A stretch of DNA of 64,000 bases, from assembly GCF_000003195.3 (NCBI RefSeq), contig NC_012871.2, forward strand, positions 8,295,997-8,359,996. The letters are read 5' to 3'. This document shows, piece after piece, positions 53,950 through 64,000 of the stretch. Positions within the stretch are counted from its first letter, which is position 1. Each line of letters opens with the position of its first letter. The DNA is from Sorghum bicolor (Eukaryota; Streptophyta; Magnoliopsida; Poales; Poaceae). The notes beneath the pieces are model-generated. The model was not told the origin of the DNA. It searched no databases and saw nothing but the letters and a program-made list of their open reading frames with translations. The translations under genes and the position numbers were made by a program.

Positions 53950-55480
53950 GTTGCCGTTGAAGTGAAACTCGCCGTTTGGATTGATCACTTGCTCACGGAG
54001 AAATCCTGCTATCATCTCTTGGATAGCTTTGATTCGGTCTTTTTGTATGACCTTTTCTCTCAACCATTCGGTCTTTAATTTGAAATAAATAAAAAAGGTA
54101 TTAGTTATCTAAGTTATTCAATATAATTAAGGAGATAATGAAAAGAGACATGTAACGTACTCTGAGCGTCTCTGTGGGTGTTTGATTGACTTGTGCCATC
54201 ATGAATTTGCACACGTAATATGCACATAGATTGTTCCCCCTTGTTGTCTTAAACACCACTGTACGATATATATATAAAAAATATTCACGACCACGACAAT
54301 AAGAAGGCTAAAAGTTAGCGAAAGTTTGCTAGCTAGTAGAACTTACTTGTGGATGTATTATGTTAAGCGGCGCTTTACATCCACTGAGATGTTCATGGTC
54401 AATGAATCTTTCCCAAACCCTACACACAGCCATTGTGGATCATGAACTAATAATTACAGAGTCATATTATGATATTCTTCTAGCTGAGATCGACATTACG
54501 TACCTTTGAATAATGTGTACGTTGAGAATTTTCTTGTGGTTTTCTCATTGAGTCAAAGATTATCAACCGGTTCTTGGGAATTTCAATGACCATGAGTATC
54601 CAGTAAAAGCTGTTTTCACACACATATATATAGTCAGGCCTATATATAACTATATGAAACTTGTCTCGATTAATAATAAGTAAAATAATATGCATGCACT
54701 TAATAACTATATAACTCACTCGAAGTTGAAGGGGAAGAGTATTTTTTGTTTTTCTTTTTGGTTCACAAAGAACCTCATAAGATTGGTGCAGACTTCTGTC
54801 TCATGAGCTGCTGTCCACACTGCCTGTGGAGCCTTGAAAACAATATAAGGGTCAACGAACCCAATACTATTGTCATTTCTCATTCTGAGCTCTCTCATTT
54901 GGTGCCTGCATATATACATACAAATCCTAAGTGTGTAAGGACTATATACATGTAATTAAAGAAGTTAGAAGTATAATAAAAAGAAAAAAATACTTACAGA
55001 CAAAAGCAGCTGACAAGAGATTTGTCGAGAGCGTCAAGGTGACATAATAGGTGCAATTCTTCGAACTGCACGTATATGAGGTCATCTCCACGAAAGTAGT
55101 GATGTTGTCTAATACGAACAGAAATCCAATTCTCTCCCCTTTTAGACGCCTCAATGCACCATTTGTTTATTGCAAACATTTGTGTGTCGAGCTCATGTAA
55201 ACGCTGAGGGTCGAATAGACTCCTGCCCGGTTCATATCTTGCCCTCCATTGATCAACTACCTCAGCTTTTTCAAATGTTTGGCAACCAAGAATAGCGGCA
55301 ATTTCTTCCATATTTAATCTGCTCTGTCCAAAGTAATGCTCAAGCGAGTCTAGCTCAGACAACGCTAAGGATTTCTTTGGCATCAAGACTTCATTTGAGC
55401 CGTATTGATTTGGCACAATCAAAGGGGGCACCGTGATTCCTATGACGTTCTTCACCCTCAACATCGCCAGGATCATCTCG
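53950..55480 (-). pseudogene. CACTA-encoded C48 (Ulp1-like) peptidase gene fragment
   Basis: Minus-strand exons: 55420-55000 (SLALSELDSLEHYFGQSRLN, then FEELHLLCHLDALDKSLVSC, donor GTAAGT), about 54906-54720 (RHQMRELRMRN, GFVDPYIVF, LFPFNFE, after acceptor ATGCAG), about 54630-54500 (FYWILMVIEIPKNRLIIFDS), and short exons to about 53960, including NLCAYYVCKFMMAQVNQTPT with Cys codon at 54226-54224. The order FHYILLVI-like, LDS-like and NLCxYYVC fits the catalytic part of Ulp1-type cysteine peptidases carried by many plant CACTA elements. In the usual His-Asp-Cys arrangement the His is expected before the W/ILxVI strand, and here SFYWILMV shows Tyr, so catalysis is doubtful. Role in the element is unknown. 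Confidence 0.65.
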
Positions 55481-55483
55481 TCT

Positions 55484-55855
55484 AATCTTCTACCGTGATG
55501 CCTTACATACTGGACATGCATCCAAATTCTCGTATGCCTCCCCACGGTAGAGGATGCAGTCATTAGGACATGCGTGTATCTTCTGGATTTCTAATCCCAA
55601 AGGGCAGACAACCTGTTTTGCTTCATACGTAGTGGTGGGCAATTCGTTGCCTTTCGGAAGCATCTTTTTTATGATCTTCAATAACTGCCCAAATGCCTTG
55701 TCAGATGTACCATTCTTTGCCTTCCATTGCAGCAATTCCAGTGTGGTACCCAGCTTTTTTTGCCCCTCTTAAGCGGTGGGATATAGCGATTTCCTGTGGT
55801 CCTCTAGCATGTGCTCGAACTTGGCTTTCTCTTTATCACTTTCACATTCTCTTTG
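55484..55855 (-). pseudogene. CACTA-5 TNPD transposase, second N-terminal part
   Basis: Encodes KFEHMLEDHRKSLYP, then LLKIIKKMLPKGNELPTTTY and VVCPLGLEIQKIHACPNDC, ending NLDACPVCKASR before TAG. This is the conserved segment ahead of the Transposase_21 catalytic region in plant TNPD proteins, with its CPNDC and CPVC cysteines. An in-frame TAA lies near 55768. After the TAG at about 55490, only about 20 more TNPD-like codons follow in another frame before C48-gene sequence begins, so the catalytic region has been deleted. It is the continuation of 63849-63445 across LTR element 3. Confidence 0.8.
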
Positions 55856-55860
55856 TGCAT

Positions 55861-56936
55861 TGTTGACGGTCCTTAAGTATCAAATATAATCATCAAATAA
55901 ACAAAGAAAAGGATCCAAATGAAATCAACATCTAGACTTAGGGTTTTATCTGACAGAATTCCACGAGTTTTGGTGTTTGTCTATTTCTGCAGGGGGTTAT
56001 CAGGAAATACGGAAGAAAGGCCCACATGTCGGGATTACATAGAGATATCAACGCACCGTGCAATTTTCTACCATCTAGAAGACTCCAGAAGCCACGAGAA
56101 GAAAGCGGAGGCCGAAAGGGGCCAGGCTCAGGGCGCCCGCCCTCTTTCCCTGGGCGCCCGCCCTGTCCTGGACTCCGTTCGGGACTCTCTTCGCACACGA
56201 TGTTCCACCGACCTAATAGATCAAAGATAATGTAGTACCACCTCGCCTACCGACCCAAAAACGCATAGAGGAGGAGGACTATATAAGGAGACCCCCCTGG
56301 CCCCTGGAGGAGACAAGAAATTATCAAAGAGATTGAGGGGTGCCCTCGAAGGAAAACCTCTTCTCTAAATAATATTTCTTTTTAGGCTTAGCAACCAATG
56401 TAAGGTAGAAATAGATCTTCTAGTTTCTACTAGATTGAGAGAGATAGAGTGGAGGTGTAGATCGTAGGAAGGCCAGCCTGTCGGTGTCTACTCCGAGTTG
56501 TACCTGCGGGATCAAGTCTCCTAACCCGAGGCTTGCTTCTAAGATTCTTCAGTAATTCGACTTCTAATTATTAGTAAGTTCTTGTTTTATTGTTCTTTGG
56601 TTTATGAGTTTACTTTAATCCTCTTCCGGTTGAGTATTAGAGTAATCATTGCTTGCGTAAACGTGGTGTTTAGGCTTGGGTACTCATAGATATCCCCTAA
56701 CTAGCTGGACCGTGGTAGTAGCGAGGAACGTGACATTTCCGAGTTACCTTTGTATCCCATATCTTGTTAGCAGGACGGGTAGGGTTTATAGGTGCGGGTC
56801 GAACATCCTTTGTGTTGTCTAGATTCGGTGAGCCTCCCCAATAGAACAGTAGATCATCCTTACCAAGGTTAGAACGAGACTACGGTTGCAGTCTTCTCTA
56901 TACATCACTCACATCGAGAAACATTCTTTGTAGCCT
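55861..56936 (+). repeat. 5' LTR of element 3, 3'-truncated
   Basis: Matches 62237-63287. It has an extra 17-bp GGGCGCCCGCCCT-type duplication at about 56138-56165 and lacks the last 157 bp of the right LTR. Confidence 0.9.
56280..56287 (+). promoter_or_regulatory. TATA box in 5' LTR of element 3
   Basis: TATATAAG follows GAGGAGGAC. The same box is present in the 3' LTR at about 62635. Confidence 0.65.
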
Positions 56937-56991
56937 TGCTATTATCTTGTATTATACTTTTATACTTTTATTCTTTTATCTTTTTATTTTT

Positions 56992-57912
56992 ATGGATAAC
57001 TTAAATTCCATACCTATTATTGAATTCTTTGCACCTTCGGAGACCAGCCATAGACCATGGGAGTCAACACGTCCTGCCCTTAATTATGATCTGTGTCCGG
57101 AGTTGATTGCAATAGGTCAAAACCAACCCTTTTCTATAGCTGAGGTCCTATCTTTTAATCAAGAAGATAATGCACTTTTAGCTACACCTAGGGAATCTTT
57201 TAATCTTTCTATAACTTCTGGTTTAGACCTAGCCCTACAAGACCATGTTTTTTCTCGATATTTTCACATTGGTCTTAATCATATAACCTTTGGTAGAGTC
57301 TTTCTTTCTTTATCTATTAGTAAAAGAAGGTATGTCTTCATTCGTAGACATCCTTCTTGCACTAGTCTTTATAGAAAAATCTTAGAGATAGAGAAGGAAT
57401 CATCTCCCAGACGAGGAAAGGAAGTTTCAATAGCCAACTTCCCAATATTTCAATCCCATAATTCGGCTATCCAACCCATCCTTGAGCTTAATAATTTCTA
57501 CTATGCTCTTGAACCTCCTGATAATCCTATGAATCTATCTAGACATTCCATTCACCAAGACTACAAGGAGGATCGAGAAGAGCAACATCAATGGCTAGAG
57601 GGCATTAAAAATCCATGTGCTATCACCATTGAATGGATAGATAAAACAAACTTGAGAGACAATCCTAGAGGAATTTTAAGCATTCATGAAGAATCATCCT
57701 TGGAGTTTGAGAGAAACAACAGTGAGCATGGAAGTTATTTTATAAATACCTCACCCAGTCCTTGCTCATATAAAACATCTCCCCAATCAATTGGTCTCTC
57801 CAACATCACCACATTTGAGATCTCCAACCCTCTCTTCTTTTATATTTATAACAACTTAAAAAGAGCGGTTGTCGATGCATATGTCTATAATAAATATTGC
57901 AGATCTCGTTGA
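56992..57912 (+). CDS. gag-like protein of LTR element 3
   Basis: 307 codons from ATG at 56992, the first start followed by a normal-looking sequence (MDNLNSIPIIEFFAPSETS). The frame is also open upstream to 56947, but that stretch is a hydrophobic product of T-rich DNA. Residues include ITFGRVFLSLSISKRRYVFI and ITIEWIDKTNLRDNPRGILS. It has no zinc knuckle and no RT motif. Position directly after the LTR suggests a gag-like or element-specific protein. I do not recognise a named domain. The frame is intact, unusually for this window. The C-terminal 60 residues are Ser/Asn-rich. Confidence 0.55.
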   Translation: MDNLNSIPIIEFFAPSETSHRPWESTRPALNYDLCPELIAIGQNQPFSIAEVLSFNQEDNALLATPRESFNLSITSGLDLALQDHVFSRYFHIGLNHITFGRVFLSLSISKRRYVFIRRHPSCTSLYRKILEIEKESSPRRGKEVSIANFPIFQSHNSAIQPILELNNFYYALEPPDNPMNLSRHSIHQDYKEDREEQHQWLEGIKNPCAITIEWIDKTNLRDNPRGILSIHEESSLEFERNNSEHGSYFINTSPSPCSYKTSPQSIGLSNITTFEISNPLFFYIYNNLKRAVVDAYVYNKYCRSR

Positions 57913-59350
57913 GTTGATTGATGGTTTCTCAAGGACAAGCTTAGTAACCTAAAACAAGCACTTATCAGATCGTAACATGAACTTTTAATTATTTGCAACA
58001 TTGCCTTGTGTATTGAGCATATAAAGATAATTGTAGAAATATTCCTTCGGGTATTCTTGTGACTAACCTTTCCAGGATTGGAACAAGAAGATCGGATGAA
58101 TGACAAGCACAAGGTATGTCCAACCAATCATCATGCAACATTGAATTAAATTCATTCAAACTTGAATTTTGTAAAATTCAAGCTTGGGGGAGTACTTTAC
58201 ATAAAAACATCTTTTGCCATGTTGCTACGTTGGTTGTCCTTACCTTTGAGACATGCTCAATTTGTTAAATACTAATTACACTACTTCATCTTCACTTAAG
58301 TAGATCTCTATAAATGCTCTCATGCTACCTTTATTTGCTTTAGTATATGTCTAGGTTTGGAGTGGTTTCATTTATCTCTTAAATCAAGCATGGTGCTTAG
58401 TTTAGGAATGATGATCTTACTTCCAAAGGTTTTTTAAATTAAGCGTGGTGCTTAGGTTAAATAGCCTTCCTTAATCTGATTAGACATGGTGTCTAGGTTG
58501 ATTTTTGAGCCGATAGTATGCTATAGTAGATATGGGATATTTTGTTGGATTAACCCCTACAGGAAAACTTTCAATATCAACCTGGGAAGTCCTGAGATAA
58601 ACTCACATTGGAGATGAAGAAAGTGACACATGAAGTTTAACAATTTGCACAAGAAAGACGTAGCTCAAAATAGATGATTCATGGAGGGTGCCACAAACAC
58701 GATGCACAACCGCTAAGAAAGGAAAGCTTCCATAAGGTGATACTGTACCGTCACTCTTCAAGTAAGGTAACATTTTAAGGTACTTGACTATCACTTTTAT
58801 AAGCTTCTCCTTGGTTCTGGCGTTCACATAGAATAAAGAGACAAACATGTATGATTTGTAACTCCAAATTAACCAACTCAATTAATTCAACATGTTTAGT
58901 CCTTTAATCTTTATTCCTAGTACTACCTTCGTGATTCCACACTCCTAATCATATAAGCTAAAGTATTGCACATTCAATCTTTGGAAGATATAAACAAAAC
59001 ATAAATATAGATAGATTTATTTTTCCATTAGGTCAAGCAATCTGATCTAACAGATGTTTTGAATGCTACACTCATGATCTTATTATCCATCAACATTGTC
59101 TTGCTCACTATGCTTAAGGTTAGAAAAGAACAAATACACTTTTGGTTCTGTTGGTGTTTTTCACCAACAGGGCCCATGCACTTGATCTCTGCCTTGTCTC
59201 TATAAGTAGGTACACTTCAAGCAAAACATGGAGGAGTTTTACAACTCCCAGACTCCACCAAGTGAAGGACCTGGATCTATGAGCACAAACACACTGAGCA
59301 GGATATTGCCAACATCGCACTTCGAACTGCTGGGCAATCAAAGAATATAG
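57913..59350. other. Internal non-coding part of LTR element 3
   Basis: AT-rich, with a first GCTTGGGGGAG at about 58182 and repeated GCATGGTGCTTAG / GCGTGGTGCTTAG words at 58388-58495. No gene. Confidence 0.5.
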
Positions 59351-60096
59351 GTGACACCGTATCAAGAAGTGCAGACGTCAAGGTCCACACCTAATCAAAT
59401 GATGCACCTAAAGGATGAAGATAGTGAGAAGTCTTATCCAGAAGATTTAGAACGTTGGAACCTTGTTAGAGGAGGTCAAGATCGTCGACTCAAGTCGCCT
59501 TTCCTAATCAAGAAGGACAACCCTGGTGTTCCAAGCATCGAGTGCACAATCAACAGATACTCTTTTCAGAAGACACTCTACGACACCGGATCTGACGACA
59601 ACATAATGGCCGCAGTCACTTATCAGCTCCTGCATGGAACCATGCTCCTACAACCAAGATACATTCAGCTCTAGACGATTTTCAGGTCATTGACATGGCA
59701 GAAGACGAGTATGATCCACCTACATCCTTGGAAGACCGTTCCTCAAACACTATCAAAGCCATCATCTATATTGGAACCGGAGAAGTCCACATGCACTTCC
59801 CCTCTGAGAAGGTACGCCACTACTTTAATGATTCTAACTATATAGTTGAAGATTCTAAGCAGGTCGGGACAAGAAGAAGACAACGCAACCGCAACCAGAG
59901 GAGGCAAATCATCAAGGACGGATGGGTAGACTACGAAGGAGAAGTGATAAGGTCTGAAGACATACAACTTAAACAGAACTGTCCTGAGGAGACCATAGCA
60001 CCGAGTCAGATGTGGAGAGAGAAGATAGTTATACACGAAGAGGACGCGCCGCCGGAACCACCGACTACGCCATCCAACGAATCCCAGGACGACTGA
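59351..60096 (+). pseudogene. Protease-like region of LTR element 3
   Basis: The first frame (59351-59674) contains SFQKTLYDTGSDDNIMAAV, a retropepsin-like D-T-G-S site, and stops at 59672-59674. A second frame (59695-60096) follows with AEDEYDPPTSLEDRSSNTIK and AIIYIGTGEVHMHFPSEKVR. Together they resemble the two halves of the aspartic-protease region found before RT in Athila/Tat-like gypsy polyproteins, with the segment between them lost or altered. The tail is Arg-rich (RRRQRNRNQRRQ) then acidic and Pro-rich. No reverse transcriptase follows. Confidence 0.6.
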
Positions 60097-62221
60097 GAAA
60101 ACACAAGGAGTCTCGTTCAGAGGACTTAAAAACACCGAACGTCTTGCCAAGAGGTAAACTTGGTAGTTATCTTTTTCCCTTCAATTATTCAATTATAGTT
60201 TGCTTAGTTAATCAGGTTCATGCTATCTTGAAAAGAAAATAAAAATGTTAAAAAATAGTAAGCCCCATGTGAGTATGCTCATGGCATAAAACCCATAGGT
60301 ATATTGACTGTGGTGGCATAAAATAAATATGTTTTCATCTTACAATAAATATATAAAAATAATAAGTGCATGATCCTGCTAAATATGTAACGTTTATTGA
60401 GGAGGCTCAACATGATAAAGGCTAGATATTTATGCTAACACTTAACCAGTTCCACAAAGCTTTGTTGTCTATTTGAGCTCCACAGAATTCAAGGATCAAA
60501 GAAGACTAGCAGACGGAGGACATCCTAATCGCTGTCAGGGTGCTGCCGACTTTCAAATACACCTCCATCACCTGCTAGCTACATCAGAAGAAATTACGTC
60601 AAAATTCAGCTTGGGGGAGAGCACCCCCATTTATCCAGCTAAGTGTTTCTACTCGCGTTTATACTTTACTCAAATAATAAAAAGATGCATAATCATAAAA
60701 ACCCAAATAAAGATTTTGTGCTTTTATATATATCTTTGCTTAGTTTGCTAAATAAATAAATAAATAAAATTTGCTATGAACCCTCATGATAAGCTCTCTC
60801 ATGGAAATGATGAATAGTTGCTCTGCCATGGCTAGTTCTTAAAATTGAAATCTATCTCAAGTTTAGGCATAACTGTTATAATTTAAAGCTTGCTCTAAAC
60901 CTAAACTTGTGGGAAGAGTACCTGATCAAAAGTCTAAGTTATTAACGGATATGATATGGGAAGGTTGAGCCGCTGTTTATATGTTCCTAGAGATGCTAGA
61001 ATTCTGGAGAATTTTATCTTTGAAAAATCTTTAAAATAACACATGATGAGTTCCTGTATGATGAGAGTTTAAAATCCTACCACAGCCATATATACATGCT
61101 TATTAGACTTTGAGCCACACATTTACTTTTTACTACTTATGAGCATTGAGTGTGGTCAAGCTGTGTAGACCCTTAGGAGCTTGTCATGTGGTTAAAATCA
61201 AGATTCACTTGCACGTTCACTCATACATGCTACTTCTACTCCGGAAGTACCATCCACATATATCCACTCATTTCCATCTCCAGAACCACCCAAAAACATT
61301 CTACTCCTAATCCGGGAAAGAATGGCCAAAAATATTTCTGTTTTTTCCTATGGAATAAATGCTCCAGTTATTTTGGTTACTACCACTTGCTACATTATTT
61401 TAGGAGATGAGTGCTCTAAAAAAAAGAAAAAAATAATAATACGAGGAAATAAAAAGGGGCAGAGATAAAAATGGACAAGTGTCCGATAGTAGAATTAGGG
61501 GTACAAAATACCCACCTGAGAGGAAAGAAAAAGAAAATATAGAGCATCTCATTCTCCCTAAAAAGCTTCAAAGTGCAAGAAAGGTATGTATCCCCTTAAA
61601 AGAGCAAAAAAATAGAATTAGACTTTCACCATTGTTATCACCATCATCACCATACACCATTCATTCGCCACACATGCACATCTTGATTTGACTTATTGAC
61701 TTGTTCTTCTGGATCCATGGTTTGACTATGCAATAAATGTCTTGTAAGTATGTATTAGCTGTCTCCCACCTATGAGCTCCAGATATCAAAACCTTATTAG
61801 AGTAGGGTGAGAGAGAAAGCAATACCACTATGCCTCATACCACAAATACTACATACTTTGAGAGAAGGCATATACTATTACTGCCTTGGAAAGGATCTAG
61901 AAATACCACAAAAGAGAGATCTGAGAGAGTCATGCAAGGAATCTCTGAGTTTTATTTGAAAATCTGCAAAAACTCCAAAGCTATAGCTAATCAAGAATAC
62001 GAGACATGGCGCTTGACTTGACCGTTCTATCTTTTAACTGCTCAAGACACAAGTGACGGCTACAAGCCCCATGGTGAAAGGTAAAATGAGTAAGTTTTAA
62101 GTCTTAACAGTTTATTCTAACTCAGAGATGAGATCTTGCTTGAATGCGTGTGTACCTTTAAGGCATGAAACCACTGCAGAAACTCTTGAGTCCATCCTTG
62201 CTCAGGGACGAGCAAGAGGTA
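60097..62221. other. Internal non-coding part before the 3' LTR of element 3
   Basis: AT-rich, with the second GCTTGGGGGAG at about 60611. Short frames only, none with a recognised domain. Confidence 0.5.
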
Positions 62222-62234
62222 AGCTTGGGGGAGT
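62222..62234 (+). other. Polypurine tract of element 3
   Basis: AAGCTTGGGGGAG lies just before TTTGTTGACGG, the start of the 3' LTR at 62237. Confidence 0.7.
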
Positions 62235-62236
62235 TT

Positions 62237-63444
62237 GTTGACGGTCCTTAAGTATCAAATATAATCATCAAATAAACAAAGAAAAGGATCCAAATGAAAT
62301 CAACATCTAGACTTAGGGTTTTATCTGACAGAATTCCACGAGTTTTGGTGTTTGTCTATTTCTGCAGGGGGTTATCAGGAAATAAGGAAGAAAGGCCCAC
62401 ATGTTGGGATTACATAGAGATATCAACGCATCGTGCAATTTTCTACCATTTAGAAGACTCCAGAAGCCACGGGAAGAAAGCGGAGGCCAAAAGGGGCCAG
62501 GCTCAGGGCGCCCGCCCTGTCCTGGACTCCGTTCGGGACTCTCTTCACACACGATGTTCCACCGACCTAATAGATCAAAGATAATGTAGTACCACCTCGC
62601 CTACCGACCCAAAAATGCATAGAGGAGGAGGACTATATAAGGAGACCCTGGCCCCTGGAGGAGACAAGAAATTATCATAGAGATTGAGGGGTGCCCTCGA
62701 AGGAAAACCTCTTCTCTAAATAATATTTCTTTTTAGGCTTAGCAACCAATGTAAGGTAGAAATAGATCTTCTAGTTTCTACTAGATTGAGAGAGATAGAG
62801 TGGAGGTGTAGATCGGAGGAAGGCTGGCCTGTCGGTGTCTACTCCGAGTTGTACCTGCGGGATCAAGTCTCCTAACCCGAGGCTTGCTTCTAAGATTCTT
62901 CAGTAATTCGACTTCTAATTATTAGTAAGTTCTTGTTTTATTGTTCTTTGGTTTATGAGTTTACTTTAATCCTCTTCCGGTTGAGTATTAGAGTAATCAT
63001 TGCTAGCGTAAACGTGGTGTTTAGGCTAGGGTACTCATAGATATCCCCTGACTAGCTGGACCGTGGTAGTAGCGAGGAACGTGACATTTCCGAGTTATCT
63101 TTGTATCCCATATCTTGTTAGCAGGACAGGTAGGGTTTATAGGTGCGGGTCGAACATCCTTTGTGTTGTCTAGATTCCGTGAGCCTCCCCAATAGAACAG
63201 TAGATCATCCTTACCAAGGTTAGAACGAGACTACAGTTGCAGTCTTCTCTATACATCACTCACATCGAGAAACATTCTTTGTAGCCTAAAGGGATAGTAG
63301 CAATAGATTTGGTTAGTCAGATGCACCCTTTCTCCCAGTGGCAAAAATATAAATACGATACTCTGGAAAACCTCCCGAGTGAAATGCTCACCGATATCCG
63401 TGCGCTTGCGGATCATTTCCTTATTGCGTTACCAAATATCAACA
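62237..63444 (+). repeat. 3' LTR of element 3, full length
   Basis: 1,208 bp, TGTTGA to TCAACA. The last 157 bp (63288-63444) have no counterpart in the left LTR. Confidence 0.85.
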
Positions 63445-63849
63445 TGCATCACGGATGGCATCACCAAAAGCATCATCGCCCCGATCATCTTCTGCCGCTA
63501 CCTCTTCTTCATTATCTTCCCCCATTGCAACATCATTGAAGCCACCGTACTGAGCAATAATATTGGCATGGTCTAATTCTTCTTCTTCTTCTTCACCTTC
63601 ATCCATTATAATCCCGCTTTCTCCATGTTTGGTCCAACAAATATAGTTTGGTACGAAACCAGACTTTAATAAGTGCGAATGAAGAGTTCCTGAGTTAGAA
63701 TATTCCGTCAAAGTCTTGCACACGGCACATCGACAGCACATGAAACCGTCCCTCTTATTTGTCTCAGCCACACTTAAGAAATAGTGCACGCCATTAATGA
63801 ACTCTTCGGAGCGCCGATCGGCATTATACATCCAATTACGTGTTACCAT
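63445..63849 (-). pseudogene. CACTA-5 TNPD transposase, N-terminal part
   Basis: From ATG at 63849 (after an acceptor-like TTTAATGCAG) the minus strand encodes RNWMYNADRRSEEFINGV, then CCRCAVCKTLTEYSNSGTLH and HLLKSGFVPNYICWTKHGES, followed by an acidic run. This is the transposase-associated domain (PF13963) at the start of plant CACTA TNPD proteins, with its Cys/His positions present. The frame runs without a stop into the target copy TGCAT, where LTR element 3 was inserted, and resumes at 55855. The ATG may instead be internal to a gene whose first exon lies upstream. Confidence 0.8.
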
Positions 63850-64000
63850 CTGCATTAAATATAACATATATATATTATGAAAACTATGCACACATATAGT
63901 TTCTCATCTTATTGCACAACATGTGTAAGATACATAGTTGATTAATTCAGGAAAGCTTGGCTATAACAAATACAATCGCAACTAGCACTAAAAAAACCAA
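63850..64000. other. CACTA-5 sequence upstream of TNPD
   Basis: AT-rich, probably intron or leader of the transposase gene, cut by the window end. Confidence 0.5.

Larger units (their letters stand above)
55861..63444 (+). mobile_element. LTR element 3: non-autonomous, gag-protease-like
   Basis: The left LTR begins TGTTGACGG and the right LTR ends ATCAACA. TGCAT is duplicated at 55856-55860 and 63445-63449. The 5.3-kb internal part has a gag-like frame and a protease-like region but no RT or integrase. The left LTR stops at 56936, about 157 bp short of the right LTR, and no primer site follows, so a deletion has removed the LTR end and the primer-binding site. Internal sequence has three copies of GCTTGGGGGAG, one being the polypurine tract. 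It interrupts the CACTA-5 transposase. Clade is uncertain, and a Ty3/gypsy relation is inferred from the protease region. Confidence 0.88.
53362..64000 (-). mobile_element. CACTA-5, internally deleted, extends past the window
   Basis: The left end is CACTGCTGCAGGA at 53362, followed by GGTTGGTAnTACCAACCGGTGTTAAAGGG-type subterminal repeats. The minus-strand genes are a TNPD N-terminus (63849-63445 and 55855-55484) and a C48-peptidase-like gene (about 55480-53950). LTR element 3 (55861-63444) is inserted in TNPD. The other CACTA end lies beyond 64000. Confidence 0.8.

Noticed and set aside
55919..56235. Frames of about 100 codons, repeated at 62294-62589
   Set aside because: They lie in the LTRs of element 3 and differ by an indel that changes frame.

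Overview
The window looks like a gene-poor, transposon-packed stretch of a grass nuclear genome, most likely a panicoid such as Sorghum, Miscanthus, sugarcane or a relative. The grounds are Ty3/gypsy elements of the Tat and Tekay-like types, CACTA (En/Spm) elements whose ends carry TTTGCCGAG or GGAGGCGG subterminal repeats, Tourist/PIF MITEs with TTA or TAA duplications, LINE remnants and plant-type short introns. I find no ribosomal or tRNA gene, no CRISPR array and no host gene I can name. Species assignment is an inference.

Layout. 1-1217: low-copy DNA with one exon-like reading frame on the minus strand. 1221-15889: a non-autonomous CACTA element (3-bp duplication TTT) split by a full-length Tat-type Ty3/gypsy element, 1742-15212 (784-bp LTRs, 5-bp duplication GCGCC). 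This retroelement has a broken gag-pol on the plus strand. Between integrase and the 3' LTR it carries a minus-strand transcription unit of about 4.3 kb with a TATA box, eight phase-consistent exons and a poly(A) signal. This is the most interesting object here. 15890-19050: low-copy DNA with a LINE 3' fragment, a Tourist MITE and a 56-bp tandem duplication. 19051-27148: a second Ty3/gypsy element with 2.7-kb LTRs (duplication TGAGG), reduced to gag-protease. 27149-32171: CACTA debris, including a transposase C-terminal fragment split by a PIF/Harbinger-type element. 32172-40540: a low-copy module present in several partial copies, interrupted by three Tourist MITEs, a clean 1.9-kb CACTA element and a solo LTR. 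40545-45420: a CACTA element with only the TNPA-like gene, next to another CACTA remnant. 45421-53361: another copy of the module holding a gypsy pol pseudogene plus LINE 3' end, then a copia gag remnant. 53362-64000: a CACTA element running off the window, with its transposase gene split by a third LTR element, 55861-63444 (duplication TGCAT).

How the parts relate: the window records successive insertions. The Tat element is inside CACTA-1, the PIF element is inside a CACTA transposase fragment, the MITEs and CACTA-3 are inside a duplicated low-copy segment, and the third LTR element is inside the CACTA-5 transposase. Nearly every protein gene is broken. The exception in architecture is the antisense gene of the Tat element, which shows one apparent 1-nt lesion across eight exons. 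Its introns lie on the strand opposite the genomic RNA, so they would survive retrotransposition. All splice models, LTR ages and family assignments were read by eye and are inferences where stated.
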